64,000 nucleotides of DNA from G963662905 sp965230045. Lineage in GTDB: Bacteria > Bacteroidota > Bacteroidia > Bacteroidales > WRLA01. Location of the stretch: contig OZ245940.1 in assembly GCA_965230045.1 (NCBI GenBank), positions 5,079,138 through 5,143,137 of the forward strand. Reading direction: 5' to 3'. Position 1 is the stretch's first letter. Each line of letters begins with the position of its first letter. Below are positions 1 to 8,311 of this stretch, in pieces. The position numbers were made by a program, and so were the translations under genes. A model generated the notes under the pieces. It had not been told where the DNA came from. It saw nothing but the letters and a program-made list of their open reading frames with translations, and did no database searches.

Positions 1-1128
1 CTGGGCGATGCAAAAGCCCGAAGCGCAGATGTACTCGGTCATGTTTTTGAATACTTCCTTAGTGAATTTGCTTTGGCAGAAGGCAAAAAGGGCGGACAGT
101 TCTACACGCCCAGAAGCGTTGTTGACCTCTTGGTGGAAATGCTCGAACCCTACAAAGGCCGTGTATTTGACCCATGTTGTGGCTCTGGTGGAATGTTTGT
201 CCAATCAGAGAAATTCATAAACGAACATCAGGGGAAAATCAACGACATTTCCATTTACGGACAGGAGAGCAACCAAACTACCTGGCGTTTGGCAAAAATG
301 AATTTGGCCATTAGAGGGATAGACAGCTCGCAAGTGAAATGGAACAACGAAGGCTCTTTCCTGAATGATGCCCACAAAGACCTCAAAGCCGACTACATCA
401 TAGCCAATCCACCCTTTAATGTGAGCGACTGGAGCGGCGATTTACTGCGCACCGATGGCCGATGGAAATACGGTACACCACCCACAGGAAATGCTAATTA
501 CGCTTGGATTCAACATTTCATGTACCACTTAGCACCAAGCGGACAGGCGGGCTTTGTGCTGGCAAAAGGTGCTTTGACTTCTAAAAGCGGCGGTGAAGGA
601 GATATCAGGAAAGAATTGGTAGAAGCCGATTTAATTGACTGCATAGTGAACCTGCCTGCCAAATTGTTTTTGAATACTCAAATTCCTGCTTCGCTATGGT
701 TTATGAGCCGTAACCGTAGCAACGGCAAGTTTAGAAACCGTACAGGCGAAATTCTTTTCATTGATGCCCGCAATTTGGGGCATTTGATTAACCGCAGAAC
801 CAAAGTACTCTCTGATGGCTCGGAAAATCCCGAAGACAACGATATAAAGCTCATTGCCGACACCTACCACAACTGGAGGAATCCCAATGGCCAATACGAA
901 GATGTAAAAGGCTTCTGTGCTTCTGCCTCAAAAAAACGGGTAGCTGAGTTGGACTATGTGCTTACCCCAGGCCGTTATGTTGGCTTGGCCGAAGAAGCAG
1001 ATGATTTTGACTTTGCCGAACGCTTTTCCAGCCTGAAAGCGGAATTTGAAGCCCAATTGAAAGAGGAAGCTGAGCTAAATCAGCGCATTAAGCAAAACCT
1101 TGCAAAAATTAAGTTGAACGATGAGTAG
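1..1128 (+). CDS. hsdM: Type I restriction-modification DNA methylase (M subunit), 5' truncated by window
   Basis: The frame is open from base 1, so the gene begins upstream and only about 375 codons are seen. This is the N6-adenine methyltransferase subunit that, with HsdS, modifies the recognition site of a type I system. Visible signatures in order are the FYTPRSVV stretch at about 106-130, the SAM-binding motif I DPCCGSGGMF at 169-198 and the catalytic motif IV NPPF at 406-417. A short helical tail rich in E and K ends the protein. The stop codon overlaps the start of the next gene by 8 bp (ATGAGTAG), indicating translational coupling. The matching hsdS is broken and no hsdR lies in the window, so the system may no longer be functional. 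Family identity is secure. Confidence 0.95.
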   Translation: MGDAKARSADVLGHVFEYFLSEFALAEGKKGGQFYTPRSVVDLLVEMLEPYKGRVFDPCCGSGGMFVQSEKFINEHQGKINDISIYGQESNQTTWRLAKMNLAIRGIDSSQVKWNNEGSFLNDAHKDLKADYIIANPPFNVSDWSGDLLRTDGRWKYGTPPTGNANYAWIQHFMYHLAPSGQAGFVLAKGALTSKSGGEGDIRKELVEADLIDCIVNLPAKLFLNTQIPASLWFMSRNRSNGKFRNRTGEILFIDARNLGHLINRRTKVLSDGSENPEDNDIKLIADTYHNWRNPNGQYEDVKGFCASASKKRVAELDYVLTPGRYVGLAEEADDFDFAERFSSLKAEFEAQLKEEAELNQRIKQNLAKIKLNDE

Positions 1129-2002
1129 GAAAAACGAAATAGTACTTTATCAATCAGAAGAACTGCTTTCACGCATAGAAGTGAGAATTGATGATGAAAC
1201 TGTTTGGTTGAGCAAAGAACAAATGGCAACATTGTTTGGGCGTGATAGGACAGTGATTGGCAGGCATATAAACAACATCTTTAAAGAAAAAGAACTAGAA
1301 AAGGAACTGGTATGTGCATTTTTTGCACTAACCACGCAACACGGCGCTATTAAAGGGAAAACACAAACCACAAATGTCGAGTATTTCAATCTCGATGTAA
1401 TTATATCGGTAGGTTATAGAGTAAAATCAAAACAAGGCACACAATTTAGGATTTGGGCAAACAGAGTGCTTAAAGATTATTTGCTAAAAGGATATTCATT
1501 AAACAAACGCATGAATAGGATTGAAGAAAGCGTTCATTCCCTTGTCAAAAAAGTTGATGATATTGATTTGCAAATAAATACCAACTTGCCACCAAAGCAA
1601 GGCATTTTTTATGATGGGCAAATATTTGATGCCTATGCCTATGTCTGCGACCTGGTGAAACGGACATCGCAATCTATTATCCTCATTGATAATTATGTGG
1701 ATGAAACCGTGCTCACGCTGCTATCCAAAAGAGCTCAAAATGTTTCCGCCACCATATACACCAAAAACATAGGCAAACAGCTTAAGTTAGATTTGAAAAA
1801 GCATAACAGCCAATATCCCGAAATACAGATGGTGGAGTTTAAGGCCGCTCATGACCGTTTTTTGATTCTGGATAAAAACGACTGCTACCATTTTGGCGCT
1901 TCCCTCAAAGACCTTGGCAAAAAATGGTTTGCATTTTCGAAGATGGAGGGAATGGCAGAGATGATCATTACGAACCTGCAAAAAGTAAAAATTGATGAGT
2001 GA
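1121..2002 (+). CDS. RhuM-family protein with PLD-like C-terminal half
   Basis: A 293-residue protein lying between hsdM and hsdS, where RhuM-family genes are often found. Residues about 1-130 match the RhuM family: the 'VWLSKEQMATLFGRD' helix-turn-helix-like stretch, then 'LDVIISVGYRVKSKQGTQFRIWA', the family hallmark. Residues about 165-285 form a second module ('AYVCDLVKRTSQSIILIDNYVDE' ... 'HDRFLILD') resembling the phospholipase-D-like segment found after DNA-binding domains in restriction-associated proteins. The family's biochemical role is unsettled; the name comes from a Salmonella pathogenicity island gene. The gene overlaps hsdM and hsdS by 8 bp each, so it is part of the R-M operon. 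An accessory DNA-binding role is inference. Confidence 0.85.
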   Translation: MSRKNEIVLYQSEELLSRIEVRIDDETVWLSKEQMATLFGRDRTVIGRHINNIFKEKELEKELVCAFFALTTQHGAIKGKTQTTNVEYFNLDVIISVGYRVKSKQGTQFRIWANRVLKDYLLKGYSLNKRMNRIEESVHSLVKKVDDIDLQINTNLPPKQGIFYDGQIFDAYAYVCDLVKRTSQSIILIDNYVDETVLTLLSKRAQNVSATIYTKNIGKQLKLDLKKHNSQYPEIQMVEFKAAHDRFLILDKNDCYHFGASLKDLGKKWFAFSKMEGMAEMIITNLQKVKIDE

Positions 2003-2246
2003 TACATTGAGCCAGCCGAAATGCGAGTGGAAGGAGGTAAAATTAGGTGATGTATTATTTAAGATTACTAAGGGAACCACACCACCTAGAGGAAAAGGCT
2101 TTGTTGATGTTGGTATAAACTATATCAAGTCTGATGCTATTGGGTATGATGGACGTATTGATGACTCTCTTTTTGTGAAAATTGACGAAGAAACACACGA
2201 AAAATTTAAGCGTTCTCAATTAGAAAAGGGTGACATACTTTTTTGA
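1995..2246 (+). pseudogene. hsdS: Truncated type I specificity subunit (hsdS fragment)
   Basis: The ATG at 1995 overlaps the rhuM stop in ATGAGTGA. A TTG one codon earlier is also open but is unlikely to be used. The 83 or so residues match the start of a target-recognition domain: 'WKEVKLGDVLFKITKGTTPP' and the closing 'LEKGDILF', after which an intact HsdS normally continues with 'SIRG' or 'SIAG'. Here a TGA follows at once and the DNA changes character to a perfect hairpin and iterated TGTGCC blocks. A full HsdS has about 400 residues, so over three quarters is missing. The gene was most likely cut by an insertion or deletion involving a mobile element, leaving the methylase without its own specificity subunit. 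Confidence 0.85.
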
Positions 2247-2254
2247 ACAGCCTC

Positions 2255-2285
2255 CCCTTTCAAACTGAGAAGCGGTTTGAAAGGG
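2255..2285. repeat. Perfect 11-bp hairpin just after the hsdS break
   Basis: CCCTTTCAAAC at 2255-2265 is followed by a 9-base loop and its exact complement GTTTGAAAGGG at 2275-2285. There is no T-run after it, so it is not a typical intrinsic terminator. It lies 9 bases after the premature hsdS stop, at the join with mobile-element-like sequence. Confidence 0.7.
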
Positions 2286-2322
2286 AAGTACCACGCAATC
2301 TGCCACTACTCATACAATTTAC

Positions 2323-2380
2323 CGTTTTGTGCCACCGATTTCGGAATATCTGTGCCCGATATTTCGGCTCAAAATGTGCC
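2323..2380. mobile_element. Remnant of iterated insertion-sequence end (IS21-like)
   Basis: Three TGTGCC blocks start at 2328, 2351 and 2375, spaced 23 and 24 bases. Two of them are followed within a few bases by TTTCGG; after the third, TTTCGG comes about 18 bases on. Bases 2323-2356 match 32002-32035 at 31 of 34 positions, and the second locus keeps the same roughly 23-base phase. Multiple terminal repeats of about this spacing are a feature of IS21-family ends, which is the basis for the family guess. No transposase of that family is in the window. Confidence 0.55.
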
Positions 2381-2459
2381 ACTAATACCTCTTCTCCTTT
2401 CGGCTCGTTTTGATCCGGAGAAACGAATAAAACTCAATAAACTAAGGTTTCTTCGATGA

Positions 2460-2936
2460 ATTAAAGGATAAACGGGCTGAGATCAACCGGAATATACATT
2501 GGGGAAACTGATCTGAAGCCGAAAAAACCCTATAAAAGTGTTTTAACTAAAAGCAGAGTTTGAGCGCGGTTGAAATTCAATACTACAATGATTTATTGAA
2601 AGATTATAATGGGATGCCCCCCCAAGCTTCGTAGTACTTTGCCGGAAAAATGAGGTTTTGCACAACGCAATACAATAGCGGAAAACCAAGAATTTGGCTT
2701 TCTGCCATAAAAATATTTTAACCTGTTTAATTCATAAACTCCCAAAAACAGACAAAATTTTTTAACCGAGCAGGGTCAGGCATTGCGAATCAAGATTAAC
2801 TGCTTGAATTTCTATTTATTTACCCTAATCACATGGCTTATGAGCATCATTTTCCTATTTGGGTTTTCCAGTAAAGCCCATTGATAATTTTATTTGACAT
2901 CAAGATGTTGAAGAACATTAGCTTACCGAATTTTGG
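2460..2936. other. Intergenic stretch without recognisable gene
   Basis: AT-rich sequence between the mobile-element remnant and the IS1380-type element. No frame gives a recognisable protein and no strong repeat was seen. It is probably decayed hsdS/hsdR or mobile-element DNA. Confidence 0.5.
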
Positions 2937-4415
2937 CCTAAATCCTTAGGGTTTCAAATTTCTTAAAGCATTTCATAAACACCCGGTCGCTGTAAAATTC
3001 TGCAGGCAGCTCTATTTTAATTTTTGATTTCAGTACTTTGATCCGGGCAGCTACTTTGATCAGCTTCAATTGAAGTGTTTTCATAGTTGCTTTAGCAAAC
3101 TCTGTCCCTACTAACGCCATGCTTTGCAAGCTGTGCATCAGGACATAAGCAGCAGAATGCAAAAACAACCTGAACTGATTGGCCTTAAAGCTGTTGCAGG
3201 ACATCCTGTCCGACTTAAGGTATGTTTTATGTTCTTTGATACGCAATTCGGCTGCGCCCCTTGCACAATATCCTTGTTCGTAAAGCGCCTTGGCACGAAC
3301 ATTTTGCAGGCTGCTGACAATATACCTTACATTTGTCCCCATGCTGCTTACTTCTACTTTGACTACCACTCGTTCGGCAAAAGCCCAACTGGATGCCTGA
3401 TATTGAAAGCTATGATAACGTTTCACTGGTGTACCCGACTGTTGGAAGTTTTTTTTGGCGCTTTCTATGGTTATTTTGGCCTTTTGGTTTAAAACAGAAT
3501 TGCCACTGAGCCCTGTGATAAATTCAACCCTATGGCTCTCCCTTGCCCACTCCATAAACTCTTTGGAACAAAAATGGCTGTCGCCCCTAAGGATGATCAT
3601 CGTGTTGGGCCAATGCTGGCGCAGGTAGCTTATGATGCGTTTGTGGATCGAAAAAACATCAAGGCTTTTGCTGCGGCGGCCAGGTTTGAGGATAGTGGTT
3701 ACCAGCTTGCCCGAAAAGCCTTCATATATGTGCAAAGGCATATAGCAATAGTCCCCGTAGTAATTATTGAACATGGTAAGCTGCTGATTACCATATGTTA
3801 AGCTGCTTGTATCGTCAGAATCAAGTATAATAATTTTTGGTTCGTGGTCATAGGAAGCGATAAATTTATCTACAAAGACCTTGGCCATTTTGTAGTTCTG
3901 AGAAGCCGTGATTTGATTCTCAAAACGACTCATTGTAGGCTGGGCTGAAAGGCTTTCTGTAGTCTCACAGCATACCTTAACTACCTCATCGTCCCTGAGC
4001 GCATTGCAGTCATTTGCATCTTCAAAGCCTGCAGCAATTTGCATAATACGCTGGCTTAGAAGGCGTTTTGTGCTGTGCTTGACATAACTTTGGTTGCGGG
4101 GGTCTTCAATGCAGCCTGCAAGGCTGTCGATTAAACCAAGCTGTTTTTCTACTTCGCGAAGCAATAATAGGCCGCCATCACTTGATGTCTTTTTCAAAGT
4201 AAAGTTAACCTCAACCTTTTTGCCATTTGAACTGGTGAGAGGAAAAAGGCTCTTTTGTGTAATTTCCTGTGGTTTTGTGCCACTGTTTGAAATATTCTTT
4301 GTATTTTTAGCCATAGGGATTTTTGTTTTTGTTTGCCGACATAAAGATACTGAATATCAATGAGGTATCGCACAAATTTCCCTATTTTTTTTTGGTTTAT
4401 GAATAATTTAGGTTA
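2937..4415 (-). mobile_element. IS1380-type insertion sequence
   Basis: The element encloses one transposase gene read from right to left. The right end, read inward on the minus strand from 4415, is TAACCTAAATTATTCATAAA. It resembles the CCTGAATAATTCAC ends of the small repeats at 11446, 29333 and 62294. The left end is less clear: CCTAAAT starts at 2937, overlaps the transposase stop, and matches the right end for only 7 bases (ATTTTnnCCTAAAT in both if flanking bases are counted). No target-site duplication is visible, so the left boundary may be eroded. Confidence 0.65.
2938..4314 (-). CDS. IS1380-family transposase (DDE)
   Basis: A 458-residue DDE transposase. Family signatures are 'IILDSDDTSSLTYGNQQL' near residue 160 (first Asp), 'YYGDYCYMPLHIYEG' just after it, 'MIILRGDSHFCSKEF' near residue 240 (second Asp) and 'GAAELRIKEHK' near residue 360 (Glu region). 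The length is normal for the family and the frame is intact, so the protein could be active. The stop codon falls inside the putative left end of the element, which is unusual and suggests either a very tight left end or loss of a few bases. It sits between two R-M systems and probably took part in the decay of the type I system. Confidence 0.9.
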   Translation of the reverse strand: MAKNTKNISNSGTKPQEITQKSLFPLTSSNGKKVEVNFTLKKTSSDGGLLLLREVEKQLGLIDSLAGCIEDPRNQSYVKHSTKRLLSQRIMQIAAGFEDANDCNALRDDEVVKVCCETTESLSAQPTMSRFENQITASQNYKMAKVFVDKFIASYDHEPKIIILDSDDTSSLTYGNQQLTMFNNYYGDYCYMPLHIYEGFSGKLVTTILKPGRRSKSLDVFSIHKRIISYLRQHWPNTMIILRGDSHFCSKEFMEWARESHRVEFITGLSGNSVLNQKAKITIESAKKNFQQSGTPVKRYHSFQYQASSWAFAERVVVKVEVSSMGTNVRYIVSSLQNVRAKALYEQGYCARGAAELRIKEHKTYLKSDRMSCNSFKANQFRLFLHSAAYVLMHSLQSMALVGTEFAKATMKTLQLKLIKVAARIKVLKSKIKIELPAEFYSDRVFMKCFKKFETLRI

Positions 4416-4990
4416 AAATAAAATTGGATGTTTTTTTAAAAAATAATACTTTTACAATTCATTTTTAAAACAATCATGTGAAACAATTAATGGACATGGA
4501 TAGAGTTTTGCGGATCATCCAGGAATTGCCTGGATGCACAAGCTTCTGGAGAAGTGAAATTAACATCCATGTGTGTATGAAGATTAAAAATCCGTTGAAT
4601 CAGTTTGGAGGATTAGCATGAATGCGTTTGGAATAAAAACCTTAAAAGGTGAACATATCCTCAAACTGAAGTTTGATATAGATACTAAAGGTGCACACAT
4701 AAGTAGTTACCAGCAAGGATGAAAATAAAAAACGAACATAGAATAACTATAAAAATTGACTTGAATAATGAACCGATTAGTGCTTCAAAGAAGATTTTGT
4801 TTTGCCAACGCGCTTTTGCCCTATGGGGCAATTAGGGAAGCCCACCCACATTGCACACATTTGCAAACTGCACGAGCCAACCTGCAATCCAAAATTTGCA
4901 AAAGAGTGCAATCTTGCCCTCGCACCGTCATGTTGATAACTACTTCATAAGAATTTTAAAAAGAGATTATGACGTAACAGTGTTTCTTTG
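4416..4990. other. Intergenic stretch without recognisable gene
   Basis: 575 bases upstream of the Eco57I-like operon. Short frames exist (for example from 4491 and 4618, about 35-45 codons), but none resembles a known protein or has a clear promoter. The 4800-4920 part is richer in GC than its surroundings. No tRNA or attachment site was recognised. Confidence 0.5.
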
Positions 4991-4998
4991 TAGATTTG
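4991..4998 (+). promoter_or_regulatory. Candidate -7 box (TAGATTTG) of the R-M controller gene
   Basis: TAGATTTG fits the Bacteroidota -7 consensus TAnnTTTG exactly. Transcription would begin at about 5004-5006, which coincides with the upstream in-frame ATG at 5006 (a leaderless start) or leaves about 20 bases before the ATG at 5024. No clean -33 TTTG is visible. Confidence 0.5.
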
Positions 4999-5023
4999 AC
5001 AAATAATGTCAAGAATATCATTT

Positions 5024-5326
5024 CAAATGAATAAAGTAGGCGAAATAATACGGAGTAAAAGAGAAGCAAAAGGCATGTTACTTCGACAACTTGCTGCAAT
5101 GGTGGATGTAGATACCGCTATCCTCAGTAAAATTGAACGTGGAGAACGCAAAGCAAGACGGGAGCAAATAGAAAAAATTGCTAATGCTTTGGAACTAGAC
5201 AATGAATATTTATTGATTGAATATTTAAGTGAAAACATTGCTTATGAGATTCTTGATGAGAAAAAAGCTCATGATGTTTTAAGAGTGGCAGAAAGTAAAA
5301 TTGAATATTTGAGAAATAACAGATAG
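5024..5326 (+). CDS. XRE-type HTH controller of the adjacent R-M system
   Basis: A small DNA-binding protein of 100 residues. A Cro/C1-type helix-turn-helix fills residues about 1-65 ('IIRSKREAKGMLLRQLAAMVDVDTAILSKIERGERKARREQIEKIANAL'), with a short helical tail after it. The start at 5024 is preferred because relatives begin at the equivalent Met; the ATG at 5006 would add six residues. It ends directly before the ATG of the large R-M enzyme at 5327, so the genes are co-transcribed. Proteins of this size and position often act as C proteins that time expression of restriction against methylation; that role here is inference from context. Confidence 0.85.
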   Translation, partial: QMNKVGEIIRSKREAKGMLLRQLAAMVDVDTAILSKIERGERKARREQIEKIANALELDNEYLLIEYLSENIAYEILDEKKAHDVLRVAESKIEYLRNNR

Positions 5327-8311
5327 ATGGGAATCAAAGAGTTAATACAAAAATACGAATCAAATAGAGATTATTACCAGTCTCCAAAATACAATGAAAC
5401 ACAGCTCCGAGCTGACTTCTTAGACCCATTTTTCGAAATGCTTGGTTGGGATATTACTAACAAATCAGGTAAATCTAATAATGAACGGGAGGTTCTTTTG
5501 GAAGAACCGTTGAAAGAAAATGCTACTTCAAACACAAAAAAGCCAGACTATACTTTCAGATTGTTTTCAGAAAGAAAGTTTTTTCTTGAAGCAAAGAAGC
5601 CAAATGTAAAAATTGAATCGGACAACTCCCCTGCAAAACAGACAAGGCGTTACGGCTATACAGCCAAACTTAAAATTTCGGTTCTTTCAAACTTTGAATT
5701 CCTTGCAATTTATGATTGTTCTGAGAAAGTCGAATCAACTGATAATGCCGAAAAATGCAGAATAAAACTTTATCACTTTTCCGAATATGAAGAAAAGTTC
5801 GAGGAAATTCATAAACTACTCGGACATGAAACAGTCTATTCGGGAGGCTTTGATTTAGAATGGGAACATATTGAAGATAAGCTTAGTTTGCATGGAGTTG
5901 ATAAACTATTCCTTCAGCAGATAAACGAATGGAGATTACTACTTGGTGCAGAGATTTTTAAAGTCAAAAACGATATTTCAGAAATTGAACTGAACGACTT
6001 GGTTCAAAGCTATTTGAATAGTATTATTTTTCTCAGGGTTTGTGAGGACAGAAACATTGAGACTTACCAAACACTTTTGAAATTTGCAGACGAAAAGGAT
6101 TTTAAATCCTTGATTGCCAAATTTTATGAAGCTGATAAAAAATACAATTCAGGACTTTTTATTCAAGAGTACAAAGAAGAAATAATTGAAAACAGCCAAT
6201 CCATTTTCTGGACAATTATCAGACAGCTTTATTATCCTGAAAGTCCTTACTCTTTTGCAGTTTTTGCTTCCGATATTCTTGGAAATATTTATGAAATCTT
6301 TATTGCCCAAAAACTTGCTATTGAAGAAAAAGAAATCATTCTAAAAGACAAGCCTGAAAACGTTGACAGAGATGTGGTAACAACGCCAACAAATATAATT
6401 CAGGATATTCTTAGGAAAACCGTCATACCTTACTGCAATGGAAAAACTATTGATGAAATTATAGCCTGCAAATTTGCGGACATTGCATGTGGCTCAGGAG
6501 CTTTCTTATTAGAAACATATCAGTTAATCAACGATATTCTGATTGACTACTTTGTACAGAATGACAAGTCAGCACTTATCCAAACATCCGTAAATTCTTA
6601 TAAACTTCCATTCAAATTAAAGAAACAAGTTTTAGAGAATTGCATTTATGGAGTTGACAAAGATTACAATGCCGTTGAAGCTTCAAGGTTTGGGTTATTA
6701 TTGAAACTTTTGGAAGAAGAAAATATCGAATCAATTTCTAATGAACTTCCAATTTTACCTGACCTTTCTAAAAATATTGTTTTTGGTAATAGTTTGGTTC
6801 AGCCTCAAAAAGCTACCGTTGGCAAGGAAGACATTATTAATCCATTTGATTTTGGCGATATAAAGTTTGATGTAATGGTGGGAAACCCACCTTATATGTC
6901 CACGGAAGACATGAAAAATATTACTCCATTGGAGTTGCCTATTTACAAGAAACAATACAAGACAGCTTATAAACAGTTCGATAAATATTTTGTCTTTATT
7001 GAAAGGTGCATTCAATTATTGAAACCTGACGGATTCTTGGGATATATTGTTCCAAGTAAATTCACAAAAGTTGGTGCAGCGAAAGAACTAAGAAAACTAT
7101 TGGCTGAAAAGCGTATTGTTAACCAAATTGTTTCATTTGGTGCAAATCAAATCTTCAAAGGAAAGACAACTTATACCTGTTTGTTAATCGTTCAAAACAG
7201 TGAACTTGAAAATACTAATTATTACGAAGTAAAAGATTATCGTAATTGGGTTGTTCGGGATTACAAAGCAGAAGATTACGATACGATTAAAAGTGATTCA
7301 ATAACTTCTGAAACATGGAAGCTTGTACCAGGATATTTAAGACCTGTTTTTAACGAAATTTTGAAACAAAGCAGCTTGTTGGGTGAACTTATTGGAGAAG
7401 AGAATATTTACAATGGGATTCAAACCAGTGCAAATAGAATTTACATCCATACTCCAACTAAAGAAGATAAAAAGTATTTCTACTTCTCATTCCAAAAAAC
7501 AGATTGGAAAATTGAAAAAAGACTTACAAAACCTTATTATCAAACATCTACAGGGATTGATAATCTGAATACATATCGTCCATTCAACCCAAATTCATTT
7601 GTTATTTATCCTTATAAAAAAGTAAAGGGTAAAATCAGTTTTGTTAAAATTGATGAATTGGAGAAAAGATTTCCAGAAGCATTCAAATTCTTAAATCACT
7701 ATAAAGCTGTATTAGCCAACCCGAAAAGAGATATAAAACCAGAACCCGAAACTGCAAACGAATGGTATCGCTACGGGAGACATCAAAGTTTGGACAAATG
7801 TGATGTTCCTGCCAAAATTGTAGTTGGTGTTTTATCGCAAGGGAATAAATACGCAATTGATTATTATGGGACGTTAATTTCATCGGGAGGTACAGCAGGA
7901 TATTGCATGATAACATTGCCCGATGACTGCCAGTATTCGATTTACTACATTCAGGCACTTCTCAATTCAAAATACTTGGAGTGGTTTTCATCAATAAATG
8001 GCGAAATCTTTAGAGGAGGCTATATTGCTCGTGGAACAAAAGTCTTGAAACAACTTCCCATTCGGATAATTGACTTTGACAATCAAGAAGAAAAGGCGTT
8101 ACATGATGATATTGCGGGTACTCAGAAATCATTAATTGACATTCAGGGAGCAATAGATAAAAACAACGGAAACAAACGAAAACTAACTGTTCTTCAACGT
8201 CAATTTGATTCCTTATTGCTAAGACAGGAGAATAATCTAATGCAATTGTATAATCTTGGGGGAATGGACAATTCCATTCCGCTAATATCAGAATTATATG
8301 GAACTAATTAA
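5327..8311 (+). CDS. Eco57I-like fused restriction endonuclease-methyltransferase (type IIG)
   Basis: A 994-residue single-chain restriction-modification enzyme. The N-terminal nuclease domain carries a PD-(D/E)xK site: PD at residues 73-74, then E88 and K90 in 'FFLEAKKP'. The methyltransferase core follows with motif I 'ADIACGSGAF' from about residue 384 and motif IV NPPY at 520-523, giving N6-adenine methylation. The last 350 residues form the target-recognition part seen in TaqI/Eco57I-type enzymes ('PYYQTSTGIDNLNTYRPF', 'LNSKYLEWFSSINGEIFRGGY'). It is adjacent to its HTH controller and overlaps the next methylase gene by 14 bp. The gene is intact and of normal length. Confidence 0.9.
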   Translation: MGIKELIQKYESNRDYYQSPKYNETQLRADFLDPFFEMLGWDITNKSGKSNNEREVLLEEPLKENATSNTKKPDYTFRLFSERKFFLEAKKPNVKIESDNSPAKQTRRYGYTAKLKISVLSNFEFLAIYDCSEKVESTDNAEKCRIKLYHFSEYEEKFEEIHKLLGHETVYSGGFDLEWEHIEDKLSLHGVDKLFLQQINEWRLLLGAEIFKVKNDISEIELNDLVQSYLNSIIFLRVCEDRNIETYQTLLKFADEKDFKSLIAKFYEADKKYNSGLFIQEYKEEIIENSQSIFWTIIRQLYYPESPYSFAVFASDILGNIYEIFIAQKLAIEEKEIILKDKPENVDRDVVTTPTNIIQDILRKTVIPYCNGKTIDEIIACKFADIACGSGAFLLETYQLINDILIDYFVQNDKSALIQTSVNSYKLPFKLKKQVLENCIYGVDKDYNAVEASRFGLLLKLLEEENIESISNELPILPDLSKNIVFGNSLVQPQKATVGKEDIINPFDFGDIKFDVMVGNPPYMSTEDMKNITPLELPIYKKQYKTAYKQFDKYFVFIERCIQLLKPDGFLGYIVPSKFTKVGAAKELRKLLAEKRIVNQIVSFGANQIFKGKTTYTCLLIVQNSELENTNYYEVKDYRNWVVRDYKAEDYDTIKSDSITSETWKLVPGYLRPVFNEILKQSSLLGELIGEENIYNGIQTSANRIYIHTPTKEDKKYFYFSFQKTDWKIEKRLTKPYYQTSTGIDNLNTYRPFNPNSFVIYPYKKVKGKISFVKIDELEKRFPEAFKFLNHYKAVLANPKRDIKPEPETANEWYRYGRHQSLDKCDVPAKIVVGVLSQGNKYAIDYYGTLISSGGTAGYCMITLPDDCQYSIYYIQALLNSKYLEWFSSINGEIFRGGYIARGTKVLKQLPIRIIDFDNQEEKALHDDIAGTQKSLIDIQGAIDKNNGNKRKLTVLQRQFDSLLLRQENNLMQLYNLGGMDNSIPLISELYGTN

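Noticed and set aside
2277..2459. A 60-codon frame after the hsdS break
   Set aside because: It consists of translated mobile-element end sequence with TGTGCC blocks.
2937..4415. Target-site duplication around the IS1380-type element
   Set aside because: Flanking bases on the two sides do not match over 4-8 positions, so no duplication can be claimed.
4768..4950. A 60-codon frame before the R-M controller
   Set aside because: No recognisable family, no promoter, and composition differs from genuine genes here.
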